DNA of 64,000 nt from Thermoplasmatales archaeon I-plasma (lineage in GTDB: Archaea; Thermoplasmatota; Thermoplasmata; Thermoplasmatales; GCA-001856825): assembly GCA_001856825.1 (NCBI GenBank), contig ATMD01000001.1, positions 240,581-304,580 on the forward strand, read 5' to 3'. Positions 1-8,919 of the stretch are shown here, one piece after another. Under the pieces are notes generated by a model. That model was given only the letters and a program-made list of their open reading frames with translations. It was not told where the DNA came from and made no database searches. Made by a program: the position numbers and the translations under genes. Within the stretch, counting starts at the first letter, position 1. Each line of letters begins with the position of its first letter.

Positions 1-2
1 GT

Positions 3-1157
3 TACCTCGATATCATAAGAATAATGGGATTCGCAGTAGTTGCAAACCTCGGTGCAAGCGTCACCGGAGGTATGGTCCTCGGACTTCAGAAATTCAGGGT
101 CAATGCACTGGTCAGCGTTGCGTATACGGTGGTTATGTATTCCGCAATAGTAATTCTACTACAGTTCATCGTCAATCCACTTGTGGTGGTCGTAGGATGG
201 ACTGCAGGCTATTCCCTGGGTGCCTTGTTATTTTCTATTCACGTGACAAGAAGGATAAGGGGGATGAAATCAAGCGCAAAGGCTGTTTCAGTGAGGACAA
301 TCATCGATTACTCTCTCCCCCTCTTCATATCCTCCCTCCTGGGGTACGGTGCGACATACGTGGACAGATTTGTCGTATCGTTCTTTCTGAACCTTTCGGA
401 GATGGGAATATACAACTTCTCCCTTCTGATTGTCTCTGCACTTGCGATACTCATAGGACCCTTCAGCACAATCCTCCTTCCCAAACTTTCCGAGCTGTAC
501 GGCAGGGGGGATATTGAAAATCTCCGTCTGTACAGTTCAAAGGCCATAGAACTCCTTCTAGCCTTCTACGTCCCATTCTCTTTCTTGGTTGCTGCCATTT
601 CACCATCTATACTCCTTTTCCTCGCAAACCCATCATACCTTCCTGGGTTTATACCAATAACTGTAATAACGATAACAAACGCACTTTTCATATCATCCAA
701 CATTCTGGCAGTTTCGCTGCAGGCCGTCAGGAAGACGAAGATATTTCTCATATCGTCATCCCTTGCACTCATTTCCAACTTCATCATTTCCGTATTGCTC
801 ATCCCTAGGTTCGGAATAAACGGAGCAGCGGTGGGCTTTTCATCCATTTACATCATGGGCTTTGCAGTAACGTACTACTACTCAAGGAAATATGAAACGG
901 CGTATTTTGAAAGGGGGAAGATAGCCAAGATCATGCTCTCAGCGGCAGTAATGTTCTCCGTTGTTTTCGCATTGCAGATGTACTACTGGTATTCTCCATT
1001 GAAGATGATAGCATACATACTTCTTGGCTTTGCTATTTACGTATTGCTCATCAGGCTGCTGGGTACATTCAGCGGGGAGGACGTCGAAATGTTCATGAAA
1101 CTCCTTCCAAAGGCATTGAACATCAAGGCAATACTGAGGAAACTTGTTGTGAAGTGA
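3..1157 (+). CDS. Polysaccharide/lipid-linked oligosaccharide flippase (MATE/Wzx-like), 5' end outside window
   Basis: Integral membrane protein of the oligosaccharide flippase superfamily, expected to move lipid-linked glycans across the cytoplasmic membrane. The frame is open from base 3, and the first ATG at 24 falls within what should be the third or fourth membrane helix, so the true start lies upstream. About 385 codons are visible against 470-500 usual for the family. Roughly ten hydrophobic helices alternate with short basic loops, and a GLQKFR-type loop is visible near the in-window N-terminus, as expected for Wzx proteins. It is the first gene of a surface-glycan locus and is followed by a relic of a second flippase on the other strand. 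The family is clear; the substrate cannot be told. Confidence 0.8.
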   Translation, partial: YLDIIRIMGFAVVANLGASVTGGMVLGLQKFRVNALVSVAYTVVMYSAIVILLQFIVNPLVVVVGWTAGYSLGALLFSIHVTRRIRGMKSSAKAVSVRTIIDYSLPLFISSLLGYGATYVDRFVVSFFLNLSEMGIYNFSLLIVSALAILIGPFSTILLPKLSELYGRGDIENLRLYSSKAIELLLAFYVPFSFLVAAISPSILLFLANPSYLPGFIPITVITITNALFISSNILAVSLQAVRKTKIFLISSSLALISNFIISVLLIPRFGINGAAVGFSSIYIMGFAVTYYYSRKYETAYFERGKIAKIMLSAAVMFSVVFALQMYYWYSPLKMIAYILLGFAIYVLLIRLLGTFSGEDVEMFMKLLPKALNIKAILRKLVVK

Positions 1158-1509
1158 CCTCATTACCTGTCGGCGAGGAACCAGAACGCATTTTCATGGG
1201 ATGGAGGCCATCATATTCTATTATAATGTTCAAGCTGAAGGGGGTGCATATATGATGCGATGGATCTGTCACCGCAGCCTGCACAGCCACCTATGAGTGG
1301 TGCAATGAGTACAGGGAGTGCATGGCTCAATATTCTTCTCACTCTGGTCCAATCCAAGCATCTCTTTGCAACCCTAATCCTTCAGAGTAAGATTAGCGGG
1401 TATGCTATGGACGAGAGTGCATATCCTGCAGCCCAGCCTACGACTATGAAGATGCTATCGTCGAATATTGAGAGGAGAACGGCAGGGAGGGAATACGTGA
1501 TAAATATGC
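1158..1509. other. Gene-poor stretch, no supported gene
   Basis: This stretch lies between the flippase stop and the relic flippase. An open frame on the plus strand (1260-1589) overlaps the relic and has a composition unlike a conserved protein. A second frame reads a Cys-rich peptide interrupted by stops, so this may be decayed coding sequence. Nothing can be assigned. Confidence 0.4.
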
Positions 1510-1997
1510 CTACGATATTCCATAATACTTGCGACTTGAAATTTTGGAGGCCGAAAATATTCCGCTTAAAAATGTGCAGAGGACCATGAAAAAGAGGTCG
1601 ATGCCTAGGTATTTCACAGGGAGTATATACTTGAATGTGTGGAAAAAGAGCATAGCGAATATCGGTGAGCTAAGGTAGAGGGCCAAAAGAGAAAGAATTC
1701 CAAGGGATATGCCTATTAGGAGGAATTTAGTGATCATTTCCCTTATCTTTCCATATTCCTTTCTTCCCATCTGGTATGAAATGTAGTGCTGCAGTCCGTA
1801 TCCAAGCCCAAGGGAGAAGAATACACTCAGGAAAGAAGTGATTGCCAGGAGAAGTGCAACCGTTCCCACCAGTTCAGAACTGTAAAAGAGAATTATGTAC
1901 ATATAAAGTATGAAGCATGCAAGCACTAACGCGATGGAATCGACGTACTGAAAAATATGCCTCCGCTTATTTCCTCCTTGATTTCAAGTTGCTCCAT
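1510..1997 (-). pseudogene. N-terminal fragment of a second flippase, frameshifted and truncated
   Basis: The reading frame starts at an ATG at 1997 (MEQLEIKEEISGG, a typical Wzx cytoplasmic N-terminus). It loses frame in a five-T run near 1951-1955, and one additional T would restore it. It then continues as a 138-codon hydrophobic stretch with helix 1, a GLGYGLQHYISY loop and helices 3-4. Similarity stops after LSGIFSA, and the last 12 codons look unrelated. About 160 of an expected 480 residues remain, so the gene is dead. It matches the family of the flippase at the window start but points the opposite way and keeps only the N-terminal part. This suggests a duplicated or replaced flippase rather than a piece of the upstream gene. 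Confidence 0.7.
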
Positions 1998-2096
1998 CAG
2001 TGTGTCAGGATATGTACCCAATATATTACCGTTGCCTGTTCTCTTTCATATTTGGCATAAAGAACCTATGCTTTTGCGAGATTACCCCTTTTCTCC

Positions 2097-2138
2097 AACA
2101 TTTAACTGAGATGAGGCCACATAAGGTAGTTAAATGTT
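2097..2138. repeat. Perfect 11-bp inverted repeat with 20-nt loop
   Basis: AACATTTAACT at 2097-2107 is mirrored by AGTTAAATGTT at 2128-2138. It lies in the non-coding stretch upstream of the methyltransferase gene. It could be a hairpin, a regulator site or the end of a lost mobile element; nothing decides between these. Confidence 0.6.
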
Positions 2139-2268
2139 AAACGAGAAGGATAATTGAGATAGATAAGGGAAATACCAAAGACAAAGATTTTGAGGTACGG
2201 TATCGACGGAAAAAAATTAATACAGGTAACTTAATATAAACCACAGGGAAACAAAGGAGAATTTCTGA

Positions 2269-2943
2269 ATGGCAAACCTTATTAAGAAACTCGCTGCCAG
2301 TAAGCCCGTTTGGCAAATGACTGGGTTGACCTACCCAACAGCGGTGAGGGCTACCACCGGAAGGTTTATGTCTAAGGATGATTACTTAATTTCAGGCAAA
2401 GACGAAATGTCCGTTTTTTCTCGATATATCAACGAAGACAAGAGTGTCTTGGAATTCGGGTGCGGTATGGGCAGAAATTTGTTTGGAATTGCTGGCAAAA
2501 TAAGGGAAGGCTATGGTATTGACGTAAATCCTCATTACATAAAATTAGCCAACAAAATTACATTAAAATACAATTTTAAAAATTTGCATTTTTTAAGATA
2601 TGACGGTGCTAATTTTCCAAATATTCCTATTGTCGACATTATACTTGAAAAATCAGTTTTTGAAAGGTTAAATAAACCTTTAGTTGAAAGGTACGTAAAA
2701 AAACTTACAGAATTATTGACTGACGGGGGAATTATTATTCTTTTCTTTCTGATGGAAAGGGCCGAGGGAACGGAAATCACAAAATTGTTAGGAGACTCCG
2801 CGTATGTTTTCTGGAATAATGAGGAGATTGAGCAATTATTGAAATCTATGAATTTAGATATTGTAGAAGTACTCCATACAAAAGACGCAGACTACTATAT
2901 CTGCCGTAAACCTGAATCATCAAAGGAAATAACTCAATTCTAA
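2269..2943 (+). CDS. Class I SAM-dependent methyltransferase
   Basis: Cytosolic Rossmann-fold methyltransferase of 224 residues. The SAM-binding motif I is LEFGCGMGRNL (about residues 62-72). An acidic strand-2 end (GYGIDVNPHYIKLANK, about residues 83-98) follows, then a motif IV-like VDIILEKSVFERL. The start is supported by an AGGAGA-like site 8-10 nt before the ATG and by a TATA-like element (TAATATAAA) about 30 bp upstream. It is more AT-rich than the genes after 35 kb, fitting an accessory glycan gene that may have been acquired. It lies directly before the IS3-like element. The acceptor (sugar, lipid or small molecule) cannot be inferred. Confidence 0.8.
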   Translation: MANLIKKLAASKPVWQMTGLTYPTAVRATTGRFMSKDDYLISGKDEMSVFSRYINEDKSVLEFGCGMGRNLFGIAGKIREGYGIDVNPHYIKLANKITLKYNFKNLHFLRYDGANFPNIPIVDIILEKSVFERLNKPLVERYVKKLTELLTDGGIIILFFLMERAEGTEITKLLGDSAYVFWNNEEIEQLLKSMNLDIVEVLHTKDADYYICRKPESSKEITQF

Positions 2944-3096
2944 TTTTGTTCGAGAAATTAAAAGGAAATAGTGGTGCAGTACATACCGTCACATGTACTG
3001 GTCCCCGTTATATTTGTACCACTTGATAGTGGAGAGTTGTTTATATACAGTACAACAAGTTAGAAATCAAATAACACATCAAGAGGTGATTATGTA

Positions 3097-3396
3097 ATGG
3101 AAGGTAAATCGAGCAGGACCAAGGAAGAGAAGGCAAGGATTGTGATGGAAGCACTTACAGGTAACACATCTATAGCAGAAATATGCCGCAGATACAACGT
3201 AACGTCTTCAGCTTTTTACAAATGGAGGGATGCTTTCATAGCAGGAGGTACTGCATCCCTTGAAGCTGGCAAGACATCAAAGGAAATGCAGATGCAGAGG
3301 GAGATGGAGAACCTGAAGACAATCATCGGCGATCTGACTGTTGCCAATGAGACTCTAAAAAAAATTCAACTGTCGAGGAGAGGAGGGAAGCCATGA
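3097..3396 (+). CDS. IS3-family transposase OrfA (helix-turn-helix DNA-binding subunit)
   Basis: A 99-residue protein with an HTH of the IS3/IS911 OrfA type: KARIVMEALTGN, then IAEICRRYNVTSSAFYKWR (about residues 12-46). A short leucine-type heptad region (about residues 65-92) probably mediates dimer formation with OrfAB. A strong site GAGGTGAT (3083-3090) sits 6 nt before the ATG, and a TATA-like TTTATATAC lies about 55 bp upstream. The stop overlaps the orfB start by ATGA. That suggests re-initiation coupling in addition to, or instead of, the programmed -1 frameshift common in this family. Confidence 0.9.
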   Translation: MEGKSSRTKEEKARIVMEALTGNTSIAEICRRYNVTSSAFYKWRDAFIAGGTASLEAGKTSKEMQMQREMENLKTIIGDLTVANETLKKIQLSRRGGKP

Positions 3397-4268
3397 ATGA
3401 AATGATTGGCAGGGGTTTCACAATGAGGAATGCGAGCAGGCTGTCCGGATATCCAAGATCCCTTCTCTATTACAGACAGAGGGAAAGGAATGTGCCTCTT
3501 GATACAGATCTGATATCGAGAATAGAGGGCATAATCGCCCAGAGGCCATCATATGGCACCAGGAGGGTGACTGCGATGATAAGACGCTCCGGTCTTATCA
3601 TCAACAGGAAGAAGGTGAAAAGGCACATGAAAGAGATGAATCTCCTCCACAGCCATAAAAAGAGGTTCAGGAAGAGCGTTCCAAGGACTATGGTTGTTTC
3701 AAGACCAAACATCTTCTGGGAAACTGATTTCACCAAGGTCTACATAGATAGAGAAGGATGGGTATATTTCACAGCTTACATTGATCTGTGCTCCAGGAAG
3801 ATAAAGGGATACCTTACATCAAGGATGGCCAGGAGCGATGAGATGATTGCTGCACTTGATTCAGCTTTATTCCCAACATTCCCAGACCTTAACATCAGTG
3901 AACTTACAATAAGGTCCGATAATGGTTCACAGCTCACTTCAAGGAAGTACGAGGATCACCTGAGGACGCTTGGAATTGACCATGGGACAATTCACCCCCA
4001 CACTCCAGTGGAGGATGCCCATATAGAATCATACTTCGGCCACTTCAAGGAAGACTACATCTACAGCATGGAGTTCAACAGCTTTGACGAATTCAGGGAT
4101 TACATGGATATGGCAGTTAAGGACTACAATTCAGTGAGGCCCCACTCATCACTGAATTATCTCACCCCGGATGAGTTTGAAGAGCGTATTGCCATAGACA
4201 GTGTTTTCAAGAAGAAATGGTTGGACAGACAGGTAGGGAGGTATAAGAATGTCTTACTCCTCGAATGA
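3393..4268 (+). CDS. IS3-family transposase OrfB (DDE integrase-like)
   Basis: A 291-residue catalytic transposase. An N-terminal HTH_21-like part (PSYGTRRVTAMIRR, about residues 50-63) precedes an rve-type DDE core. Asp is in FWETDFTKVY (about 110), the second Asp in TIRSDNGSQ (about 178), and Glu in DAHIESYFGHFKED (about 213). The C-terminus has the usual VRPHSSLNYLTPDEF signature. Length and motifs are complete and no stops are present, so the enzyme should be active. The start codon overlaps the end of orfA by four bases. Confidence 0.93.
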   Translation: MNEMIGRGFTMRNASRLSGYPRSLLYYRQRERNVPLDTDLISRIEGIIAQRPSYGTRRVTAMIRRSGLIINRKKVKRHMKEMNLLHSHKKRFRKSVPRTMVVSRPNIFWETDFTKVYIDREGWVYFTAYIDLCSRKIKGYLTSRMARSDEMIAALDSALFPTFPDLNISELTIRSDNGSQLTSRKYEDHLRTLGIDHGTIHPHTPVEDAHIESYFGHFKEDYIYSMEFNSFDEFRDYMDMAVKDYNSVRPHSSLNYLTPDEFEERIAIDSVFKKKWLDRQVGRYKNVLLLE

Positions 4269-4457
4269 ACTCGAAAAGTGGTACAAATTTGAGGGGTCCA
4301 TGTCACACATAATTTGTGACAGAGTCTTGAACATTTACTACTAAGTCATAGTAGAACATTAGAATCATTTTAGCTAGAGTGCAGAACTGTTTTGAGATGT
4401 TTTCCAGAATTTTATGTTCATGCTGTATTTCCAGCGTGGTAATGGACCCCCCTGCAT

Positions 4458-6106
4458 CCTGAACTCCCTACTTTTACCACCACGATATCTTTTCCAATGC
4501 CTCAAGTATGTCCTTCTGCTTCCTTGTTCTCTCAAGCTCCTTCGTACTGCCATTCTGGTCCTCCATCATGTGAAGCTTCTCAAGTTCCAGGAGCATCCTC
4601 TCGATGGAGTATCTTTCTTTGAGGCGGAATGACTGCATTCCCCTGAGCAATGCAGTCCTGATTATCAGTGATAGGAAGAAGACAAACAAGGTCCTGCGGA
4701 TTGTGTGTTCACTGTGATCCCTCAGTGGGAAAAGATCCAGGTCAGTCTTCAGTACACGGAATGCCTTCTCTATCGTATCCCTCTGCCTGTAGAGCGACAG
4801 GCATTCCAGTGCAGAACATTCTCCCCTGTAAACGAGAAGGAATCTTCCCATCCTGTTCTCTTCAGCAGAGATAGCGTTGTCCCTGGCTCTAGTGATGATA
4901 CGGTCATTCTCGATGCTGTATGAGATGTGTATCTCAAGTATGATCCTGCAACGTTTTCAATGCTTCTTCTCATGCCTTTCCTGACCTGCATCCTCTCTAT
5001 CATCTCCCTCTTTTCCTTCAGTCTCCTGTGGAAATCCAGTCTTTCCTCAGCTTCCCTCTTCGGGTCGTGATAGAAATAGCCTGTCAGGTCGAGCTCTTCC
5101 ATCAGGAATGATACCCTCTGGCAGAATATGGGATTTCCGTCATACATTATGACGTTGTCAACCCTGTCCACAGTCCTCGCTGCCCTGGAGAATATGGCCT
5201 TCACCTCCTTCCTGACTATGGATGTTGCGATCACGTATTTCATACTTGAAATAAGACGGAGGTTGTCGACGGAGAAGAAACACCTTTCGAGGACTATCTC
5301 CATCTCGCTGATGCGGGGCGAAAGATATTCGATCGTTCTCCTGAGCGTCACTATGTCCGGCATGCCTCAGGGATAGAGCTCATAGTAGAGGGGAATGCCC
5401 CTCCTCTTCTCCATGAGCATCGAGAAATTGACCTGTTCAAGCTCATCATGATCCTTTGCATGGCCATACTCGAATATAGGGGCAACGGAATATGAGGGTA
5501 TTGATGTGATGTCGTAGAGCAGAGAGGATTCCGGGTCCAGCTTCCTGATCAGGTCAAGGGAGAATCTTCTGTACAGGTCTGAAGAGCCTATCTTCTCCAT
5601 GAGTTCGCTGTTCCTCTGGGATGAGAGTTTGGCGGGCATCACAACGGAAAGGTATGTTCCTTCGTACCATGTGCTTATGCTGTTCTGGCGAAGCGATCTT
5701 ACTATCTTAGGCATTGCGAGAGCTATCACCCTGTTGCATTCGTCCTCCGTTAGATATCTCTACAGCATCTCCATGAGGCCAATGCTCTCGGTTAATCTCA
5801 GCAGCGGAATGAACGGACCGTAGATGAGGCTTCTCCTTGGCAGGACGCTTCTCATTCTCTTCGTCCTGCCATTGATCTCCGTCCCTATGTACTTGTAATG
5901 GTACTTTGTGTTCTTTATCCTACTATCGTAATACGGCATCCTCTCGTAGACGTATATATGGCCATTCACTGGCTTCCTGATGATCTGTTTTGATGCAGTA
6001 ATGATGGTAAATACCAGTACTATAATCAAACATTTCGCTATATGTGGAACACGGAAAACAGCGTGTCCAACAGAAATTAATGGTGGTAAATCAACGGGAG
6101 ATCAGG
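4458..6106 (-). mobile_element. Dead IS4/IS1634-like insertion sequence, about 1.65 kb
   Basis: Imperfect inverted repeats flank a broken transposase. The left end, 4458-4482 (CCTGAACTCCC then TTTTACCACCA), matches the reverse complement of 6081-6106 (CCTGATCTCCC then ATTTACCACCA). Overall length equals that of the intact relative at 14,668-16,312, but the end sequences differ, so they are distinct members of the family. The exact outer boundaries are not certain. Confidence 0.7.
4474..6029 (-). pseudogene. IS4/IS1634-like transposase, inactivated by two stops and a frameshift
   Basis: Read on the minus strand, the protein is colinear with the intact transposase at 14,697-16,205. The N-terminal domain (VNGHIYVYERMPYYDS) comes first. 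An in-frame TAG at 5760-5762 follows, then the first catalytic Asp in SSLLYDITSIPSY. A TGA at 5367-5369 comes after LYYELYP. Next is IVLERCFFSVDN, where the usual second Asp is Glu. A frameshift near 4910-4950 leads to the final frame with the YRQRDTIEKAF signature (Y-2-R-3-D/E). These breaks and the lost Asp make activity very unlikely. Confidence 0.85.
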
Positions 6107-6308
6107 GTAAATAGGTCTGACATGTCCTACCATGGATTACTTGCACAAACATTTGCCTTTTACCATAATTTCCCTCTTCTTTGCGTTTTTTCTAAAATTT
6201 TACCGGCCGTTTACCGGTTACACTTGGCGTGGCCAGATGTCTCTCAAATAAACTTAAGAATTTGGTCCATTTTGCTATTCCAATATTAGCAAAATTCTAT
6301 AGCATGAC

Positions 6309-6337
6309 ATTATATATATTCACATTTTCACATATCG
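6309..6337 (+). promoter_or_regulatory. TATA box placing a leaderless GTG start at 6337
   Basis: ATTATATATATT (6309-6320) is centred about 23-25 bp before the GTG at 6337, the usual archaeal TATA-to-start distance. This argues that transcription begins at or near this codon and that the frame upstream (6229-6336) is not translated. Confidence 0.6.
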
Positions 6338-7647
6338 TGCGCGGGTCTAACGTTGCAATTCTGGGTGGGGGATGGGCTGGATTATTAGTAGCGAAAAGAC
6401 TCATAGAAAATGGCATAGAAAATATTTCAATATTGGAAGCAACAAAAGAAGGGGACCAAGGTGGTTTGCTTAGGAGTGAGGTGATAAACGGCTTCACCTT
6501 TGACTGTGGTGGCCCTCATCTGTTGTTTAGCAGGGACAGAGAAATATTATCGAGGATAAACGAATTGCTGGGCGATAACGTTTCGGAGAGGATTCGCAAT
6601 AATTTTGTATTCTACAGAGGTGAGCACATACAATATCCGTTTGAAAATGGAATATATTTGCTTCCACCAGAGAAGAGGGTTTTGTTCCTCGAAGGCATAT
6701 TCAAAAGCATGATTTTCACTGCCAAGAATGTAAACTGGAAACCGGAAAATTTCCTAGAGTGGATTACTGGATTTTTCGGGGACCATTTGTCTAAAGAATA
6801 CCTTATCCCATACAATGAGAAAGTGTGGAAAAGGCCATTAGACAGTATGGCAGCGGATTGGGTTTTCACTCCAGGGAGGTTACCTTTCCCAAGCCTCTCG
6901 AATATGCTTAAATCGGCTGCCGGTCTTCCTACCACAGGCTACAAGGAGCAGGCGCATTTCTATTATCCTAAAATTGGTGGGATATCCGCCCTTTTTTCGT
7001 CGCTATATAAGAAGGTGATCGATAGTGGGGTTAGGTACGTCAATGGAGTAAGGGTCTCCTCAGTAAGAAAAGGAAATGAAGGAGATTTTGTAATTAATGG
7101 GAGAATCCTGTCAAAGAGGGTGGTTAGCACTATTCCTTTGCCTGAACTGTTGCTGTCTCTCGATAGCAAAAACTACAGTAAATTAGCGGATAGATTTGAC
7201 TATAATAGCGTTGCTATTGTAGGTGTAGCAATAAAGGGGAAGACCCCTGACAAAACAACTATTTACGTTCCAGATCCAAAGGTAATTTTTCATAGGTACA
7301 CGTGGATGAGCTCCTTAGTTCCACCGAATAATTCAGGGCGTAGTAACCTCATTGCTGAAATGACTCTACCAAAGGGTGAAAATTTTGACCCAGAAAGAAT
7401 AAGAGACGAGGTCATACGAGGGTTAGTGGATATGGGTGTTATTGATGATGAAAATTCAATTCTGTTCACGCGATTATGGTTTAATAAGTACGGATATCCC
7501 ATATACACTATGGATCACAACGCAGTCAGGGGTGAGGCTATCAGCGTACTTGGGGATTATGGAATAAAATCTGTTGGAAGATGGGGTTCATGGCATTACT
7601 GGAATACGGACATGGTATATAAGGCAGTTGAGGATACGCTTAGATAA
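6337..7647 (+). CDS. FAD-dependent oxidoreductase, protoporphyrinogen-oxidase/UDP-galactopyranose-mutase-like
   Basis: A flavoprotein of about 436 residues. It begins with a dinucleotide-binding fold (VAILGGGWAGLLVAKRL), then an acidic strand end (ILEATKEG) and a GGLL/DCGGPHLL segment typical of amine-oxidase and UGM-like FAD enzymes. The C-terminus ends in WGSWHYWNTDMVYKAVED, resembling the FAD-contacting end of this superfamily. In glycan clusters such proteins usually act on nucleotide sugars or lipid-linked sugars, but the substrate cannot be read here. The GTG at 6337 is preferred because of the TATA box upstream; the longer frame from 6229 would add a hydrophobic stretch ahead of the nucleotide-binding fold. 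The next gene begins 5 bp after its stop. Confidence 0.75.
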   Translation: MRGSNVAILGGGWAGLLVAKRLIENGIENISILEATKEGDQGGLLRSEVINGFTFDCGGPHLLFSRDREILSRINELLGDNVSERIRNNFVFYRGEHIQYPFENGIYLLPPEKRVLFLEGIFKSMIFTAKNVNWKPENFLEWITGFFGDHLSKEYLIPYNEKVWKRPLDSMAADWVFTPGRLPFPSLSNMLKSAAGLPTTGYKEQAHFYYPKIGGISALFSSLYKKVIDSGVRYVNGVRVSSVRKGNEGDFVINGRILSKRVVSTIPLPELLLSLDSKNYSKLADRFDYNSVAIVGVAIKGKTPDKTTIYVPDPKVIFHRYTWMSSLVPPNNSGRSNLIAEMTLPKGENFDPERIRDEVIRGLVDMGVIDDENSILFTRLWFNKYGYPIYTMDHNAVRGEAISVLGDYGIKSVGRWGSWHYWNTDMVYKAVEDTLR

Positions 7648-7652
7648 AGACG

Positions 7653-8826
7653 GTGATTGATACGGAATCACTCAAGATCAATTACATAATGTATTCGACA
7701 GGCAGAACTGGAGGTAATAGAACGTTGTTTAATTTCATGAACGAGCTTGTAAAATTAGGCCATGAAGTATCTATAACCACAATTTATTACGACCCTTGGT
7801 TCCCGCTTTCCAGCGATGTGAAAGTAATATCAAATAGAACTAGAATCGACTTATACTATTTGTACGGAATGCAGAGGATAAACCCTCGAAATATGGTTCA
7901 CGAGCACATGTCGTTTTTGAACAAATTTATGAGACTTGTACCGAAGGTTGACATCAATGTGGCAACCTATTCTCCTACAGCATATATAGCTAGCCTAAAA
8001 AGTATGGACGGATCGACTCCTTTCTATCATATGCAACATTTTGAAACTATAGTCTTCGACGACCCACTAATGAAAAAATTTGTTTTCGACACTTATTTCC
8101 TACCAATCTATAAAATTGCCAATTCAATTTGGCTTCGGGATAAATTGTTTGATATCACTGGTGAAAATTATCACGTAGTTAATCCTGCAATTGAACATGA
8201 TATATTCTACCCAAGAAATCCTCAATGCAATGCAGATGAAAAAACTGGGCTTCAGGGTAAGGAGAACAACAGGATAGACATAGTTGCCTTGGGAAAGGGC
8301 GGATGGAAGAATGCTGTTGGAATTTATGATGCAGTCAGTAGGGTAAGACTTGCAGTAAGAGACAAGAAGATAGTGTTACACTACTTTGGTCTCAAACCAC
8401 TAAAAAGTATTCCGTTTGACGGCAAAGATACGGTTTTTCATAAGAACCCCAGTGACGAAGAGCTCGCACGTTTGTATTCAAACTCGGATATACAGATTAC
8501 ATTTTCCGAGGCAGAAAGTTTCCCCCTGGCCACCGCTAGAGGCTATGGCCTGCGGTTGCGCGGTAATTACAACCCCCTATGGTACAGAGGATTACGCTGT
8601 AGACGGAGAGAACGTCATAATCGTGAAGCCTAATGACGTGAACATGCTTGCAGACAAGTTGAAGATGCTCATCCAAGATGAGCACACGAGGAAAAAGCTG
8701 GGAGAGAATGGAATTAAGACATCAGACAGATTCAATTATCCTTCACAGACAAAAATACTGGAAAAGGAAATGAAAGAGGCAATGGACGAGAATGCAGTAA
8801 AAAATTGGAGGTTCAAAATCTTATGA
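7653..8826 (+). pseudogene. GT4-type glycosyltransferase with a single-base frameshift
   Basis: The first frame (GTG at 7653 to about 8537) gives a GT-B N-terminal domain (TGRTGGNRTLFNFMNEL) and most of the C-terminal domain, ending in ITFSEAESFPLATA. The second frame continues exactly where the family motif should: EAMACGCAVITTPYGTED, then a normal C-terminus ending at 8826. Removing one base near 8538 (GCTAGAGGC to GCTGAGGC) rejoins the two parts as ATAEAMACG and gives a protein of about 390 residues. Either the gene was inactivated recently or the sequence has an indel error; the rest is not decayed. It follows the FAD enzyme by 5 bp, as in an operon. Confidence 0.85.
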
Positions 8827-8919
8827 GGATGATTCGAATTAGCAATTTTCTGAGCAAAGTTCCTAACGCCTTTGATGCTTGTCTCAGTATATGTTTTTCA
8901 ATAAAGAGGTGAAGACAGC

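Larger units (their letters stand above)
2994..4305 (+). mobile_element. Complete IS3-family-like insertion sequence, about 1.31 kb
   Basis: The element runs from TG at 2994 to CA at 4305, as is usual for the IS3 family. Its imperfect terminal inverted repeats are 2994-3024 and 4276-4305; the innermost ATTTGTACCACTT is shared nearly exactly, and the outer part is TGnnnTGGnCCCC. CACA stands immediately outside both ends (2990-2993 and 4306-4309), which would be a 4-bp target duplication. It carries a two-gene transposase (orfA and orfB). All parts look intact, so a recent insertion is likely. Confidence 0.85.

Noticed and set aside
1260-1589. 109-codon plus-strand frame
   Set aside because: It overlaps the relic flippase, shows no family features and has a composition unlike neighbouring proteins.
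6229-6336. N-terminal extension of the FAD enzyme
   Set aside because: A TATA box lies inside it and the nucleotide-binding fold starts right after the GTG at 6337.
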